This document shows, piece after piece, positions 13,501 through 26,348 of a stretch of 64,000 nucleotides of DNA (its first letter is position 1; the number at the start of each line of letters is the position of its first letter). The notes under the pieces are model-generated. The model made no database searches, was not told the origin of the DNA, and saw nothing but the letters and a program-made list of their open reading frames with translations. Source of the DNA: Isoetes taiwanensis. Its lineage: Eukaryota > Streptophyta > Lycopodiopsida > Isoetales > Isoetaceae. The stretch lies in assembly GCA_021234155.1 (NCBI GenBank), contig JAJEKV010000027.1:3780623-3844622 (forward strand). The letters run 5' to 3'. The position numbers and the translations under genes were made by a program.

Positions 13501-14298
13501 GCTTTGCAAATGCATGCGGGTTTTCCTGCCCAGTTTGTGGTTGAGTTCATTAAGTATGTCAGTAATGTGGCATGGCTGCTCATTGGAGATTTCAATATGG
13601 TTGAAATTGAGATAGACAGGCATAGTAGGGGATCACAGGTGGTTCAGGGATTTGAGCGGGGGCAATGGCATTGTGGCCTTGTGGAGATCGAGGGTGATCA
13701 AACCTTCACATGGTGCAATGGATGGACAGGCAATGGAAGAGCTTACGCCTAACATGATCGTGGCTATTATAATGCAATAGCTGTTGATTTTCTTCAGTTG
13801 TAGAGAACTAATTTGTTGGATAGTGGAGTGTCGGATCATAATCCACAATGGTTCTCTACTGGACAACCTCTATGGCGAAGAGCTATAAAAACTTACTTCA
13901 AGCTCAATACTAAAGATTTGAAGGATGGTAGATTCCGCTGCCGGGTTGTATGAATGCATGGTCTCATGAGATTCTCTACCATTAGTGGTGGTATGGGTGG
14001 TGTTCTTTTGCTCTCGGAGGAGACTTTTGTTAAATCCTTTGCAAAGGAAGTGGTGGAATCATGCACAAGTGGTCGAGACTAGAGGCCTTTAATTAAGCAG
14101 GTTGTATGGGGAGTTACAGTGTAAGCATTCTTGTCCCTTCTTACGCTATTAGAGAGAAAGCAATCTTGAGAGAGATTAAAGCCATTGGGAGCGACTCATA
14201 TGAATCAAGCGGATAAAATTTTGGTGGAATGATTTAGATCTAAGTGATAGATGCTCTCACTTCTTTTAGGGCTGGTAAGAGGAAAAAGTATGATGGCC
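13501..14298 (+). pseudogene. LINE (L1-type) APE endonuclease fragment
   Basis: The frame near 13504-13752 contains WLLIGDFNMVE, the GDFN motif of the APE-like endonuclease of plant L1-type LINEs. It is followed by a DR pair, then GDQTFTWCNG, matching the family's FTW(x)N(G) segment. About 60 bases after a stop codon, another frame gives SDHNPQW (around 13830-13860), the SDH motif that completes the active site. No complete ORF1 or reverse transcriptase follows. The copy breaks off near 14.3 kb, where an LTR begins. Frame changes make it non-functional as written. Identification is from motif order. Confidence 0.75.
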
Positions 14299-15442
14299 TC
14301 TGATAACTCCCTTATTTTACTGATAGTTCATAGTGTTACGATCATTTGAATTGAAGCGGTCGGGGAGGATATGCAATCTGCAATCTTGTCGAGTCCACCC
14401 CATTATATGAAATTTGAGTAGAGTGCACACCTGGGATTGGAACATCACCATCAATGACTTACATCATGGGTTGCATATTCCCGGTCAGATGGTAGGGAGG
14501 GGATCCTCCCATTAGGGGAGACCCATGCCAGGCGAACTAGAGAGCCCTTTGCTGGAGTCTCGGCTTGAACTCACTGGGAAGTGATGCCATCACCTAGGAG
14601 GTGTGAGGTCTATACACTGCTCAGCGCAATGGCAAACTATCAGACCTAGCCCACAATGTTCCCTGGCCGTCACTACTTATCAGAGGGATCAACTCCAGTT
14701 GGATAAGTCTCCCTTAATGCTTGATTTGACCCGCCACCCATAGCGGTGAGGCTTCTACATACCTGAGCGCATTTCATGTGCTACGGAAGTAATTTTATGG
14801 GCATCATTTACAAAGGCTCTGGATCTCTACCCCCTTCCCAATACACAAGAGGTGCGCACAGAGATAAATCATCATCATCCATAAGAACTTGAAACACAAT
14901 AGCTTTTAATCTATCTACCTAAACATATAAGGTTAGGCTGGATTAGATTAGGGGCCAGAATCTGTGAATCTAAGTGCCTTTAAGACTTAGAAAAAGATGC
15001 AAGCTTCGGATCAATGCGGTCAGCGGGATTGCATGTTAGATCGATCAAATACCAGATCCTTGGCTTGCTCCCAATCCTCGAATGATGTCTACACTCTCTG
15101 GTCGGATCTGGATGATCAAGGCTTCACGATTTGCTTGGAAAAGTGAGCTTCATTGGCGCTGATAGGTCAGAATCAATTTGATGCAGGTGTAATGTGAGCT
15201 CTGGAGGCCATAATTTGAAAGGAACACTTTTAGGGTTCCAGACTCCTTTTATCATGACGCTTTAGGGTTGGCATCTAAAGGGTCATTTAGGGTTATTGCC
15301 ACGTGGCGATAGTTGTGAAGCATATATTATGAGAAACCAATGGTCATGTTTGAGGTAAAGGTTCTATCTGATTTACGTGTACATATACGATGACATAGCA
15401 TTATAATATATATTCACATGGTATATTATCTTTGGCGTCACA
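14299..15442 (-). repeat. Probable 3' LTR of a decayed Ty3/gypsy element
   Basis: On the minus strand the sequence entering this block reads a purine tract (AAGGTAGGGAGAA) directly followed by TGTGACGCC. That is the same arrangement as the purine tract and LTR start of the better-preserved chromovirus at 48.93 kb (AAGGGGGGAAGAA then TGTGACG). Integrase sequence lies on its upstream side, as expected for a 3' LTR. The far boundary at TGATAACTCCC (about 14299) is inferred from the TG...CA rule and from the end of the LINE fragment; no second LTR is present to confirm it. Confidence 0.6.
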
Positions 15443-17450
15443 TTCTCCCTACCTTGAGTTGATGCTGCTCAAGCGGCATCATGTGTCTTCAACTTTGTGG
15501 GAATACGCATGATCACAGCCGGTTATTTGATGGTACAATTTAACTAGGAATAACTATTATATTTTTGATCATTTTAATATCAAGTTTTACAAAATTATAG
15601 CAAAGGGATTAACTACACCTGGCTTTTATTATGTCCTTGAAATATAGCGATCTACAACATATGGACCCTTTTTGTTTGCTTATAGCATGCTATAGAGGTC
15701 ATGTCAAACATAATCTTCCCTTAATGCGACGCTCTTGCTATTGTTTTTCTTTTTTTCGTTCTATTGAGGGTGCACACTACATTGCTATATTTCATTTTTA
15801 TATATAAAGGTTGGTTATTAAGGAACCACCCATTTAATTACATTTAATTAACTAAATGAATGCAAAAGCATTGGTAATGGGAGGCATTATTAGGAAGAGG
15901 ATAGTGGCGATGGAGACAAAGCGTCTATCATGTGTCTAAATGATTTCTAATGCCTACACCTTTTTGTCATCCCTTGGTGTGGAGGGATGGCTTCTTCCTG
16001 CGTAATGGCCATAGATTGAGACGCTTTCCTATCATGCATGATTTCATGATATACTTATCTCTCAAGGTTGTCTATTCCGTCTCATGGGAGAGTAGACTTT
16101 TAGTCTACAACTTCCACTCACCTATTGGTTGGGGTGTCGACTATTTACGTACCAATTGGTCTTTGCATTGCTCCATAGAATTGTAGATGCTGCTTCTTAG
16201 ATCACGATTGTAGTACCACACATTCGTCTTCCTTGAATAAGTGCATCCATTTGACTAGGTATTGGAGAAATGCGTGACCTTCTTGTTTTTCAACTTGTAG
16301 GATGCATTGGGACTTAGGGAACAATCTCTAGTTGTCATCCGTCATTTCGGTAATCTTGGAGTGTCGATGATTCCTCTAGATTAGGAATGTGTGTCTCTTT
16401 AGAAGACTTAAGTGGAAAACTTTGTGGATTTTCAATTTATAGGATTGGCTACCTACACTTTCAATTATTTTTAAATGGTCTATTATCTTGGGCAAAACCT
16501 CTTTAGAGTTCTCGATGGAGCTTTGCTTGTTTGACTTTATCTTAATGTATTGTCTCCCACACAAAACTCTCTTCGCATTTTGTGCTTATAAGCCATGCTT
16601 TTTACCGGCCTTCTTCTTTGTTGGGAGATAATTTAAAAAACAGCAGGTAGGATATCGACCGGAGGAGACTTTAGACATTTTGGTTGTGCCATGTAGCTGA
16701 GTCAAGCATTAGTAGCTATAATTGATCATGAATAGTGACATTTGAGATGATTCTTCATAGTGATGTTATATACAAACTCCACCAAGTGGATGAATCATCC
16801 ACTTTGATTGCTTGTTCGGATATAGTTTCTCAACATGTCTTTTAATATCTGTTAGTTTGGCTAAATGCGCCCATTGGTTTGAGGATTATGCACGTTGTGC
16901 TTTCGGGGACAATTTTATCTAGATGATGTTGAAGAGATCTTTCCAAAAATCATCTCATGAATTTGAGGGTCACTATCGAGGCGATCTTCCTTGGCATTCC
17001 ACGAATTACGAAAATCTCTTTTTTGAAAGAAGAGGCGATTGTCAGATGCGTGTCGATTGGTTCGACATGGTATGAAGTATTACCATCTTGGACAACTTGT
17101 CAACCACGACCATCAAGCATCTTTTGCTCTTTTGTGTGTTGCGGGAAGTCCTCTTATGAAGTCCATGCTTATAAGCCTCCCATTTTGGCATTTGGGGTTG
17201 CTAGAGGTTCCTGGCGCTCTGGTATTCAAAATTTGTTCTCCTTTGTTTGTTGGCACTGGTGGCACTTTCGTGGATGTATATGGCTGTCTGCTTCTTCATA
17301 CCGAACCCGATGTAGCTACTTCTTATCTTGAAGTAGGTTTCATGAATCCCACATGGCGGCTATTGGGCTATTGTGCGTGTCATGGAGGATCAACTTTCCT
17401 AACTCGGATGACGCTCACGGCGCCAAAATTTATTTTATGATAGAGAGGTT
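15443..17450 (-). pseudogene. Decayed Ty3/gypsy chromovirus pol (integrase and chromodomain)
   Basis: Read on the minus strand, from 17.42 kb downward, short frames follow integrase order. A segment near 17.32-17.42 kb aligns base by base with the zinc-finger region of the chromovirus at 50.8 kb. The core around 16.86-17.17 kb corresponds to the catalytic domain. At 16376-16564 the frame contains IHKVFHLSLLKRH, the integrase C-terminal motif. Around 16230-16290 comes QYLVKWMH, the conserved strand of a chromodomain. Upstream reverse transcriptase, protease and gag are absent, so the element is truncated near 17.45 kb. It is heavily frameshifted. The close match to the 47-60 kb element suggests a related chromovirus lineage, but none of that element's extra cargo is visible here. 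Confidence 0.8.
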
Positions 17451-17751
17451 ACCTTCTTTTGAAGTGTTTGAAGGTCTCCTTTCTTTATGTTCTTGCGCTT
17501 TTGAAACTTTCCCCTTTTTTTTTTCTCTTTATTAGGAACAAACATATAGCTAAAGGTTTTACTTTTCTTGACCAAGAACTACCTATGGAACTTACTAGCT
17601 ACTTCTAACATTAGCCATTAATATGCATATATGGCTTATTATTATAAACTTTTATACACTTAAAAAAAATAGCGTTAAAAGTTAATGGTGTACTATTAAA
17701 ACTACTTTGTTTATACAATGCTAGTCGAGGGTTTGAGAATGCAAAGCAATA

Positions 17752-17779
17752 TAGAATAGAATAGAATAGAATAGAATAC
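17752..17779. repeat. (TAGAA)n microsatellite, LINE 3' tail
   Basis: About 5.5 units of TAGAA. It sits at the 3' end of a minus-strand LINE and matches the tail of a second LINE at 61.1 kb, so I read it as a LINE target-primed tail rather than an independent microsatellite. Confidence 0.8.
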
Positions 17780-18979
17780 ATTAATGTCCCTTGTGCGCGA
17801 GGGCCACGGACTTATGGCATGGTAGAGCTCCTAAAAAGGGGTGCTACCTGCTTTTATCCTTATTTGTTATGATGTGGCAACACTACGGTGACTTTTTCTT
17901 GTACGGCATCGAAGCTTTTACACCTGCGGCCGTGGCGTGCGGTGATGCGTCGTTATCCAATCAGCTTTTAGCGGAGCAATTTGTACATGGGGTTTTGACC
18001 CGTTTTTGCGGATCATAATGCGAACCCTCTTTCAGCATGTACTTCTCTATATGCGACCGGCATTCTCGAATACGCATCGCCGTCACCGAAGCGATTACGT
18101 TGTCGTCATCAGAATGTAGACCGGTGCCCCCCCATCTTATACTTCTATATTTGTCCTGCGATGTCGCAAAGGTAAATGAGGCGTCGTTAATCATGTGATT
18201 CTCCTCCTCTATTCTCCCATCGTCCCGCGAGATTACGCATATCTGTCACTCCTTATGCATCCCTCTCCACTGTCTTTGATTCTTAAATCATGACTCATCA
18301 CGAATCTGGCGATAATATATTACATTTTCCCGATATATTTATCATTACATCACGGTGTCTATTCGCGATACGGATTGAAAACTTACATGAGCGAGCGTCT
18401 TGGGACTTTGTGTGTGTCTTCTTGACCAGCTCTTGGCTCTATCTGCCCATTCCTCATTCCACGCCCTTCTTCAATTAGGTCACTCAAATTTAATCCCATC
18501 TCTACGGTCCAAATTGCCACATCTTTAAACCACATCCACTTCACGTGAGGATGTGTGAAGTTTTCTTGGTCGGTAGTGCAATACTAGGCAGTTTTCCTTG
18601 AATGTCTCTTTTGCATTGTCCTTGTCCGAGGTACCTTGTGGTTCTCCATGCTCTCTCACCTCCATTGGTTTTGCCACTGTTTAGAGGATCATGATTGTTA
18701 GTGGCGTATTTGTCCTTGCCACTGAATTCTGGCCATTGCCATTGCACAAATTCCTTCACACTTTTCCCAATTTACTGTCTGCATTAGGCGGCCCCATAGC
18801 CACACTTTAGGTATAACTAGCGGTGGCTACCTGCTTGCATTGAATAAAACATTTGATGTCGATCAATTATTCTACTTACATTACAAAAATTCTTCATGTT
18901 GAAGTAACTCCTATAGGTGATTGGAACACGGCGTCGGCTCCTTTGGCCCATTTCCACTGTACCATGGGCATACCTAGAT

Positions 18980-19190
18980 ATCACGTATTGCGTTGCTTCC
19001 TCAATGTCGCTTTCCTTATATCTGAAGGGTCTATGCCTATTCATACATGACCAAAAGATGACTATCTTGAACTTTGCGAATTCACAGTGGATCTGTTTCT
19101 TCACCAATTGTTCTAGAATTTTTAGCCCGATCTGTGCATCCTTTGTTTTGTAGCCACATCATACTTAGATCATCAACATATAGCATTGGC
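18980..19190 (-). pseudogene. LINE reverse-transcriptase palm fragment (YVDD box)
   Basis: The minus strand at 19166-19186 reads MLYVDDL, the catalytic Y-x-D-D box of a reverse transcriptase. About 100 bases further on, FAKFKIVIF matches the downstream K-x-K-x-V-I-F block, and IEEATQY leads into the expected 'YLGI' position near 18970. Spacing and order fit L1-type reverse transcriptase. Frames shift between the blocks, so this is a relic. Confidence 0.8.
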
Positions 19191-20789
19191 ACCTTCGTGT
19201 CTCTAGTGTGGGGGCATATTAAGGTCCCCTTGTTGTTACGCTTTATGTATCACGCAGAAAGCATCTGTGTATATTCAAGCGAGTTGGGGATAGCAGGCCG
19301 TGCTATTTTGCTCTGTGTCTGATTATAGAATTTGTCCTTCTGTTCCATCTTAGCATATACCTTATGGTATAATCTTGCCTGTCGACCCTACCATATTTAT
19401 TGGGGCTTGCATGTCTATCAATCTTTTAATAGCTTCTCCCTCGGGCTGTAGCCGAATGTTTTAGAAATCACAAAGCGGCCGGATGATCTTCCTTCCTTGT
19501 GCTGTTACGTTCTGCAAATAACTCTCGAGAAGAGTCGCCGGGGCGGTCGGTGGATTTGGTGGTAGGCACAGATCCACCTTGCCCTTGTGCTCCTGCATGT
19601 TTCAACTATGCCCATTCCTTTAATTTATTTATCTAGTACTTTTCAGAAGCCATTTTGCGAAAATGGGCTCCACAAATATAGATCCTATAGTTCACTGAAT
19701 CTATGCGCTTCACTTGCGCCCTGTAGGGTATACTCTATTGTATAAACCATATGGAAGCCACTTTGTATGTATGAAATCATTTGAAAATATACGTGAGCAC
19801 ATCTGCCGTTGCATGACACGCCGGCAATTCCGGTCACGAGGCCATATAGATCGGTACTTTATGGTTATACATCTGTTTAGGGCTATCATTACCTCTAGCA
19901 TGTTGGGAACATGGTTTGTCCGTCTGCAATATTGGTAGTGAGAATGCTGGGCGCCCATCTTATACAATTTATCAGGTAATTCTCCCATCCCATTGTTCCA
20001 ATACCACCATCTTGTTCATTCCTTTAGCTTTCATATTATTTGCTCCCTCCCTTACGTTTGAGTCCCCTCCAAAATCGCCGGTACATTTCTTCAACAATCT
20101 TCCATATACCATTAGTCTTTGTACTTGAGGTTATTATCACCGTTTCTTCTTTAGTAATCTTATGTATCATTTTTGCTTTGGTATGTCTCCTTTCCTCTGT
20201 TATGTCCTTTTTGTTTCCTTTTTGCTCTCCTGCACTTGTCACATTAAACTACCATCTTGATGTTAAGATACTTTCCTGTTCTTTCTGGTTTTGATCCTTT
20301 TCCCCAAGCTTTGCTACTCTTTTTTCATGATATGGTAGGGTCGTAGCATTTGTGTTTTCCCCCAATCCGGTACCACCATTTCCTCCCACTGTGTGTGTAT
20401 GGATATGCTCTGCGTATTTCTCACAGGAATTGGATCCTCACTCATCTTTCTTATCCTCCTTTTCTTCTGTGCTATCAATACGTAGTGTGTCATTGATTGT
20501 TAACTTGATCGGTCTATGACTTTCTCTTTTCGGTCGGCCATTCACAGCAGCATTAGTCCTTCTATCCTTCCTATTGCTTGAGTAATTCCAAGATTATAAT
20601 CACACTATGCTCTTACCATATGCATTACGGCATAAAACGATCTCATTTCTTTATTGATTAAGCTATGATATTTCATTGCCGTCGCAGAACTTCCGGCTGA
20701 TAATTCACCTCTAGCATTAGCCTCATATCCTGCAATATCTCTACGCCATTCCACCGTGCTCTTGCCGTTAATGCGTTGTCGTGCCTTCT

Positions 20790-20860
20790 CCTCTATTTGT
20801 GTGCTTTAGCATTCCTTTTAAATGCAGTTACGGCATTTAAGTCTCCTACTAGTATCATTA
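20790..20860 (-). pseudogene. LINE endonuclease motif (GDLNA)
   Basis: Minus-strand codons at about 20828-20857 read ILVGDLNAVTAF, corresponding to the GDFNA motif of APE-type LINE endonucleases. It lies 1.7 kb upstream of the YVDD box, which is the expected distance in L1-type ORF2. Confidence 0.75.
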
Positions 20861-22829
20861 GTCCACATTCTTTACATTTCATTATATTTTCCCTAAGTCC
20901 GGCAATTCCTAGCTTACTCATTTGGCGGATAATATATGATGCTCGAAATACTTCTTGTTTTGTTTTCAATTTGGATGTTCAGGAACCATATGTCTTTGCA
21001 TTGATATCTGAATGTAACATACATGCCTTGTGCTTATCTTATTCTTTTGCCATAACATGCGGGGCTTTGCACTTTACCTCTATCTTGAAATCCTTGTCTT
21101 TCCGGCCGCATTGAATCAAATTTGGTATCCTTCTTCCTCACGGCTTGGCTTTTGGCGTTATGCTCTCATGTTTACGCCAAGCATATTATGTATGCGCTGG
21201 CCGTGGGCACCTTCTAGTCTTTCTCCATCATCCCGCGGGTATCAGGAATGGGTTTGTTGCCGCTAATACCAGCTGCAATCTTTTCCCCAGGAGTTTAGCA
21301 TACTTCAGGGGATCTCCGTGTTACTACGTACCATTACTTTGTTCTATTGGTCTTCCTCACGTGCTGGCCGGGTTTGGCCCCGAACCCTGTTTGTATTTGT
21401 TAGGTCTTACGCTCCCCGCTTAGTTTCTTCTGTTACTACGTTACGGTTCCCTTCTACTTACGTGGTAAGCCCTCGGTCTCCCCACATGTCTGCTCTCCGG
21501 CCCTGTTGTAGGGGTGTATGTTTTCTTTTACTGTTTGGGCGTTTTGCTGTCCCACCGCATCCCCCAACACAATACTGTTCTTGCGGTTGGGTAAAGCTTG
21601 TTCCTACTCTCTTGTGGAGTAGACCTTGCCATTCTTGACCCCGCTGTATCCTGCTTGGTTCGGCTCCACGGCTTTGGCTAATTCCTGTGTAGCCCTTGTG
21701 GCTGCATCACCGTTAAGATTTCGTACTTTGATTCCGACTCTCAATCGCGGATCCCATCCGCGGATTCTTTCTTTGTTTTGCCATGTCTCTCGGTGCATGG
21801 AGTTTTATATGCCTCGATCTCCCCTCCCTTGACTTTACGGTAGAGCCTTGTGATGGCGGCTCTGTGTTCGCCGAACACTTTATCTCTCTACTGCCTGCGA
21901 TGCTGATATATATCTCGGTAGGTCTCTCCGCTATCCCAGGTAGCCTAACATCATGCTTAATTTTACTTTTGCTCCTCATATTCAAAACTAAATGTGGCTT
22001 TATCTATCAAATGACTCTCTCCCATGCATCATTTCAACGTTTCTCTAATTCAACCAACCTTTCACCCGAGGATCTTTGCTTTCTCCTCTTGATCTCGTTC
22101 GTGCTTATTTTGCATTTCCTCGTTAGTCATTTCTCCCACCCCTCCTTTACTCTCCGTCATGCTAAGCGATGATTGATTTGTTCTTCGTACGTTTCATGGT
22201 AGTTGAGTGCATCCAAGTTAGGGATCTTTGATTCTAGCGCTTGTCCATCATTAACTAGGGAAATCCTTAAGGTCTGTTGACTCACTGGCGGCTCTTGCGC
22301 ATCCGGCTCTCCTCTTGGCGCTCTTTGTTGGTGAAATCTTGCTTCGGCCACATAGCTCTTGTTTGCAAGCTGCGTGGTGACTTTTGGAAGCGTCTTGGCT
22401 CGTACTGAGCTCTCTCTTGTAAGGTAGTGGTGGGTACCTCCTTAGGAGCTATATATCTCCTTTCTTACTTGGGTATTTTTTAAAGTGGGGTTTTAATTCA
22501 GAGCCTAAAATACGTATTATAGTCTCTTTTTATTGTTATTTAAAATGCTTTAGTTTTGTTGGCGAGGTTGATCACCCCGAGGGGCGATTAGTTTGGTAGC
22601 TTCACGCCTGTATTGATTATGTATTTCACATTATGGTATTCGTTCTTTCCGTATACGTATACGTATCTCCGTATTTACATGTTCTGTAGCTACCGCATTT
22701 ACATACATGCATACTTTTGGTGATACGGAACCATTTGGGGGAGCGTGTCCCGTATCACGATCTATATGAGGGGGTTAAACCCCTCCAGTCCATAGATGCG
22801 CCCCCCTTCGCCAACGCGATGTCGGCAAT

Positions 22830-23190
22830 TTGCGACACACTGAGTGTTCTTCATACCCGCTACCAGTCATATTTGGTACCGAATGTGCCGAGTTTTAGTG
22901 GTCGGTTACGGTTGGTAGATGCAGCCCTGCGCTATCTACGGTATGCGGCGGAGGCTTAGCCTCTCTGTCCCGTAACGCACGTCCACCTTTTACTGCGTAA
23001 TGCGATAAAACCGACAGCGAGGTATTCTTCATACCCCACGCCAAAAGTCATATCTTTGTTCTCCCAAATGTTAGCGAGAGTTTTTAGTGGTCGGGGTTGC
23101 AGGTTGGTGGGTCTAGCCCTACGCTATCTGGTATGCGAGGCTTATACTCTACGTCGTAACTTGCCCCGTCGCCTTTTACTGCAGTTCTTT
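22830..23190. repeat. About 177-bp tandem repeat, two diverged units
   Basis: Both units carry TTCTTCATACCC (22847 and 23025), then GTCATAT, TTTTAGTGGTCGG, GTTGGT, CCCT(A/G)CGCTATCT, GGTATGCG and CCTTTTACTGC. They are GC-richer than the surroundings. They lie just upstream of the minus-strand LINE and could be 5' UTR monomers of it; that is inference. Confidence 0.75.
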
Positions 23191-26100
23191 TGTTCTTTGT
23201 CTTGTACCTTCCTTTGGTCCGCCTTTTCTGAGGCTTGTGCAGCATAGCATATAGTATCCTTGTCCTTAAGCTTATCATCTCACCTTTCATCCTATATTTT
23301 CACGAAGCCCGACATGTTGCGCCCACCCTTTTTGTTACGATTCGATCTTTTACGTCATGGTCCATTTTCTAATTTTGCCACATGATTGTTGGATTACGGT
23401 GTATTTCAAATAGAGTACAAGGATATCCATAATTCCCCAACCATTGTCATGGAACATAATGTTTTATACTATAATCCAATTTATCATGCAGCGGGCATTT
23501 AGGGTTATATAATGAAGCTAATTCACCCGGTGACAATCATAAATTCCGATTTACTATTAGAAAAAGTTCTCCAAAAGCTGTCATACAATCATGTACCTTA
23601 TATTTAGGACCATTAGAAACAAGCACAGGAACTGGTATTTCTTTATCTAAGCGTCATATTGACCCGATGCATTTTATTCTGATTAATCCATCTTTAATAA
23701 TTGGCAGGGGATCATATGAATCATACTCTAAAGAGAGGTTGATTCAAGAGGAAAATGAGAAACAAACAAAAAACAAAAAGCGGTAGAAAACAAAACAAAA
23801 AGAAACAAAAAGAACGCAAGATTTCGCCCTAAACACCTCCGGACCTCTTCCACTTTTCCCTTCATTACGCCTTTCCCTCAATGCTTTATAAGCTTGGATC
23901 TACTTCTTTTGCTCCTTTTCGTTGATGACCCAATGTTCTTGACCTTTTCGGAGTTCCTAGGCAAAAACGGCAGAAATCCGGGTTCTTCTCCGCAGTAGAT
24001 GCAGATTTTGCCATGATCACCAAACCAAGATTATAAACGTCTTAAGCGGAGACTTTTGTACCGCTGCATGCATTTGAAGCCTATTGAAGGAAACATTGCA
24101 TCACTCTATCTAAATCTTGGCGCGCCTTGTGTGGATTCTTATCAGCCAGGGGAACCCCAAGCACTCCTAAAAGGAAGCCAGAGCTGTATCCGGCATCGCT
24201 TCATCGGCTAGCATGAATGGGCAGCAGGACTAAGCAATGCACGTCCGGCTTATGCGACCCTAAGCCCTTTATACGAAGCGCATAGGCACTGCGGATCATG
24301 AATGCACGAGGATTCAAATCTTCAAGGTCTGGATTATGGCGGAAACGCAGTAGATTGCGGCACTCCGTCTGGGGCGTTTCCACGGCGATTTCCTTTCCAT
24401 CTTCATCTCGGCGATCCTTTTCCTTTATCCATTATGAGCGTAATCTGTTATTTGGTACAGGTTTATTGTTACACACTAAGTCGAACTCGGGGAATTAGAA
24501 AAGGCTGTGAGAAACTTGAGGCGCTGGAATCTTGAGCTTCATATTCACCTTCTTCTTATTATGTCCTTTTAAGGATTCACCGAAATCTGTCACGAATTCG
24601 CTTCTTTATTCGCCCAAAATAGTTTCTTAATTGCTGGTCTTATTAACATCTGTCCTACTAACTTCTTTAGGTATCGTGTATCAGCCACAATACGCTACAT
24701 TGCTACTTATGACATTAAATTGCCATTCCCTCCTAGCTCTACAGCCATAATTATTTCCTCATTACTTCCCCTTCCTCCCGAATTCACGGCACTTGTAATG
24801 ATTACTCGGACCCAATTGTAGTTTATTAATCCCCACATTATAAATTGTGATTCACATATTCTCCACGATAGCCCCCAATTTGCCCGTTACCCCTCCTTTT
24901 TTATGATTCACACATTTATGTAACATTTTAACATTACTTAATATTGCTTTCTAGCCCTTAATGGCTAGGATTTTAAATTGGTGGTGAAATATAATTAGGT
25001 TAATGGTGAGTGGATGTAGAATTAAGTTATATTAAGTTAAATTAGAAATAAATTGAATTGTATACCATCCTCCCCTTAACTTAAAGTTTAATTTACAAAA
25101 TTAATTTAAATTAAATGTAGATAAGTTCTAAGGCTCTATATTTTGGTCAGGAGCTACGTCTGTCCATCTTTTCCTATATTTCCACTGTAATTCCATGGGC
25201 GGCGATTTTCCTTTAAGCCTGCGCCTCTATCCTTCTTGGATCCGCAGTGATACCTTGTTTTGACCATTGCTTTACTTTGTTTCCCCATGATCATATCAAG
25301 ACAGCAGAGATACTCATATCTCGGAGATCAAAATTCTCTTAAAATGCGGTTTGGGTGCAATGTAATAATCCTATAATCTATGATTTGTAATACTGTGTTG
25401 GACTTAGATACTTACGCCGTAGCCGTCTCTGTTGACATAAGCCCATAAGCCCATCGGGTGTAGCCGCTCGCCCATGGTTGACGCCGTCTTTTCTTGATTA
25501 ATAAGCGGAAGGGCCGCTATGAAAGTGATGGGAAGATCTACAAATGATGATAGCAGCGTGCTACTAATTGGTGAGGATATCCCTTTTTCACCTAACTCAT
25601 ATTTAAATGGTTATCACGTGTAAAACACTAGGGGCTATTGGTCGATGGAAATAACAATGCATTATCCGGCCCTATCCTACTACCAATACGTTACAGCTTA
25701 GATGTCGGAAAGTGAGAAGGTCTTTTGTTTGGGGGTTTCAGCAAAATTGCTTGAGGTGGGAGTATGATTCGTCAATGAGACCTAATAGTTGGAATGAAGA
25801 AACTGCTAAATGAAAGTATCGCGAAAATGATACGAGCTATTTGGCGTCAGAGATAAAATGATTTGGGCATATGTATAATCATTGAGGCGTAGTTAATCAA
25901 AAGCGTGGAGCAAGTGACAGCGCTGCAAGCAAAAGCAACAAAAATTATACTAGGCGGATTCGGTAGGGATGGTGAGAATGCTACAATGGATCATAACTCT
26001 TGAGTTCTGAAACACATGCGGATGAGGTATTGTTGAGACCATGGCGACTGTCGGATAGACTAGTACCAAAGTCTTACACATTCTATTTCACGGTTTGATG

Positions 26101-26343
26101 GAAGAAGCCACGATGGAAAAGCCAAATAGCAATGCGAGATAGGGAGTTTCTGGGTATTTCTAAAATAAAAATATAAAGTAATACAAGCGGTTTTGCAACA
26201 TGTCACTAACCACATCTCGGATAAGGGACCACAGCAGCCATTTATTGAGTGCCATTGAAAACTTGCATGGTACCAACTATTTCTACGATAGGCTTGAGCT
26301 ACTTAGCGCCATGGCGACCGCCAACACTTCTGGCCGAGGACTT
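23191..26343. other. Unassigned stretch between the LINE and the compound retrotransposon
   Basis: An A-rich patch (AAAACAAAAAG repeats) lies near 23.76-23.82 kb. Minus-strand frames at 23.9-24.4 kb include a CIYCGEE fragment that could be a broken zinc knuckle, perhaps from a LINE ORF1, but the remaining zinc ligands are not visible. 24.6-26.3 kb holds AT-rich sequence without a recognisable protein. No RNA gene seen. Confidence 0.4.
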
Positions 26344-26348
26344 GTTTA
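26344..26348. repeat. Putative 5-bp target-site duplication GTTTA (left)
   Basis: GTTTA lies immediately outside the start of the left, plus-strand LTR. The same five bases lie immediately outside the right LTR at 59952-59956. Ty3/gypsy elements make 5-bp duplications. The LTR start on the left is ambiguous by one or two bases because of an indel (TAATGACG against TGTGACG). Confidence 0.5.

Larger units (their letters stand above)
17780..22450 (-). mobile_element. Decayed L1-type LINE
   Basis: On the minus strand the order is a low-complexity, polar region near 22.35-21.6 kb (possible ORF1), APE endonuclease at about 20.83 kb, reverse transcriptase at about 19.2-19.0 kb, and a (TAGAA)n tail at 17.75 kb. 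This is the order expected for an L1-type LINE. All frames are broken by many indels, so no product is predicted. The 5' boundary (about 22.45 kb) is approximate; the tandem repeat just upstream may be part of its 5' UTR. The large open frames on the plus strand in this interval are antisense shadows. No target-site duplication was found by eye. Confidence 0.75.

Noticed and set aside
20776-22172. Series of plus-strand open frames of 70-129 codons
   Set aside because: The minus strand carries LINE endonuclease and reverse transcriptase motifs here; the plus frames are antisense shadows with Cys/Phe/Leu-rich chance composition.
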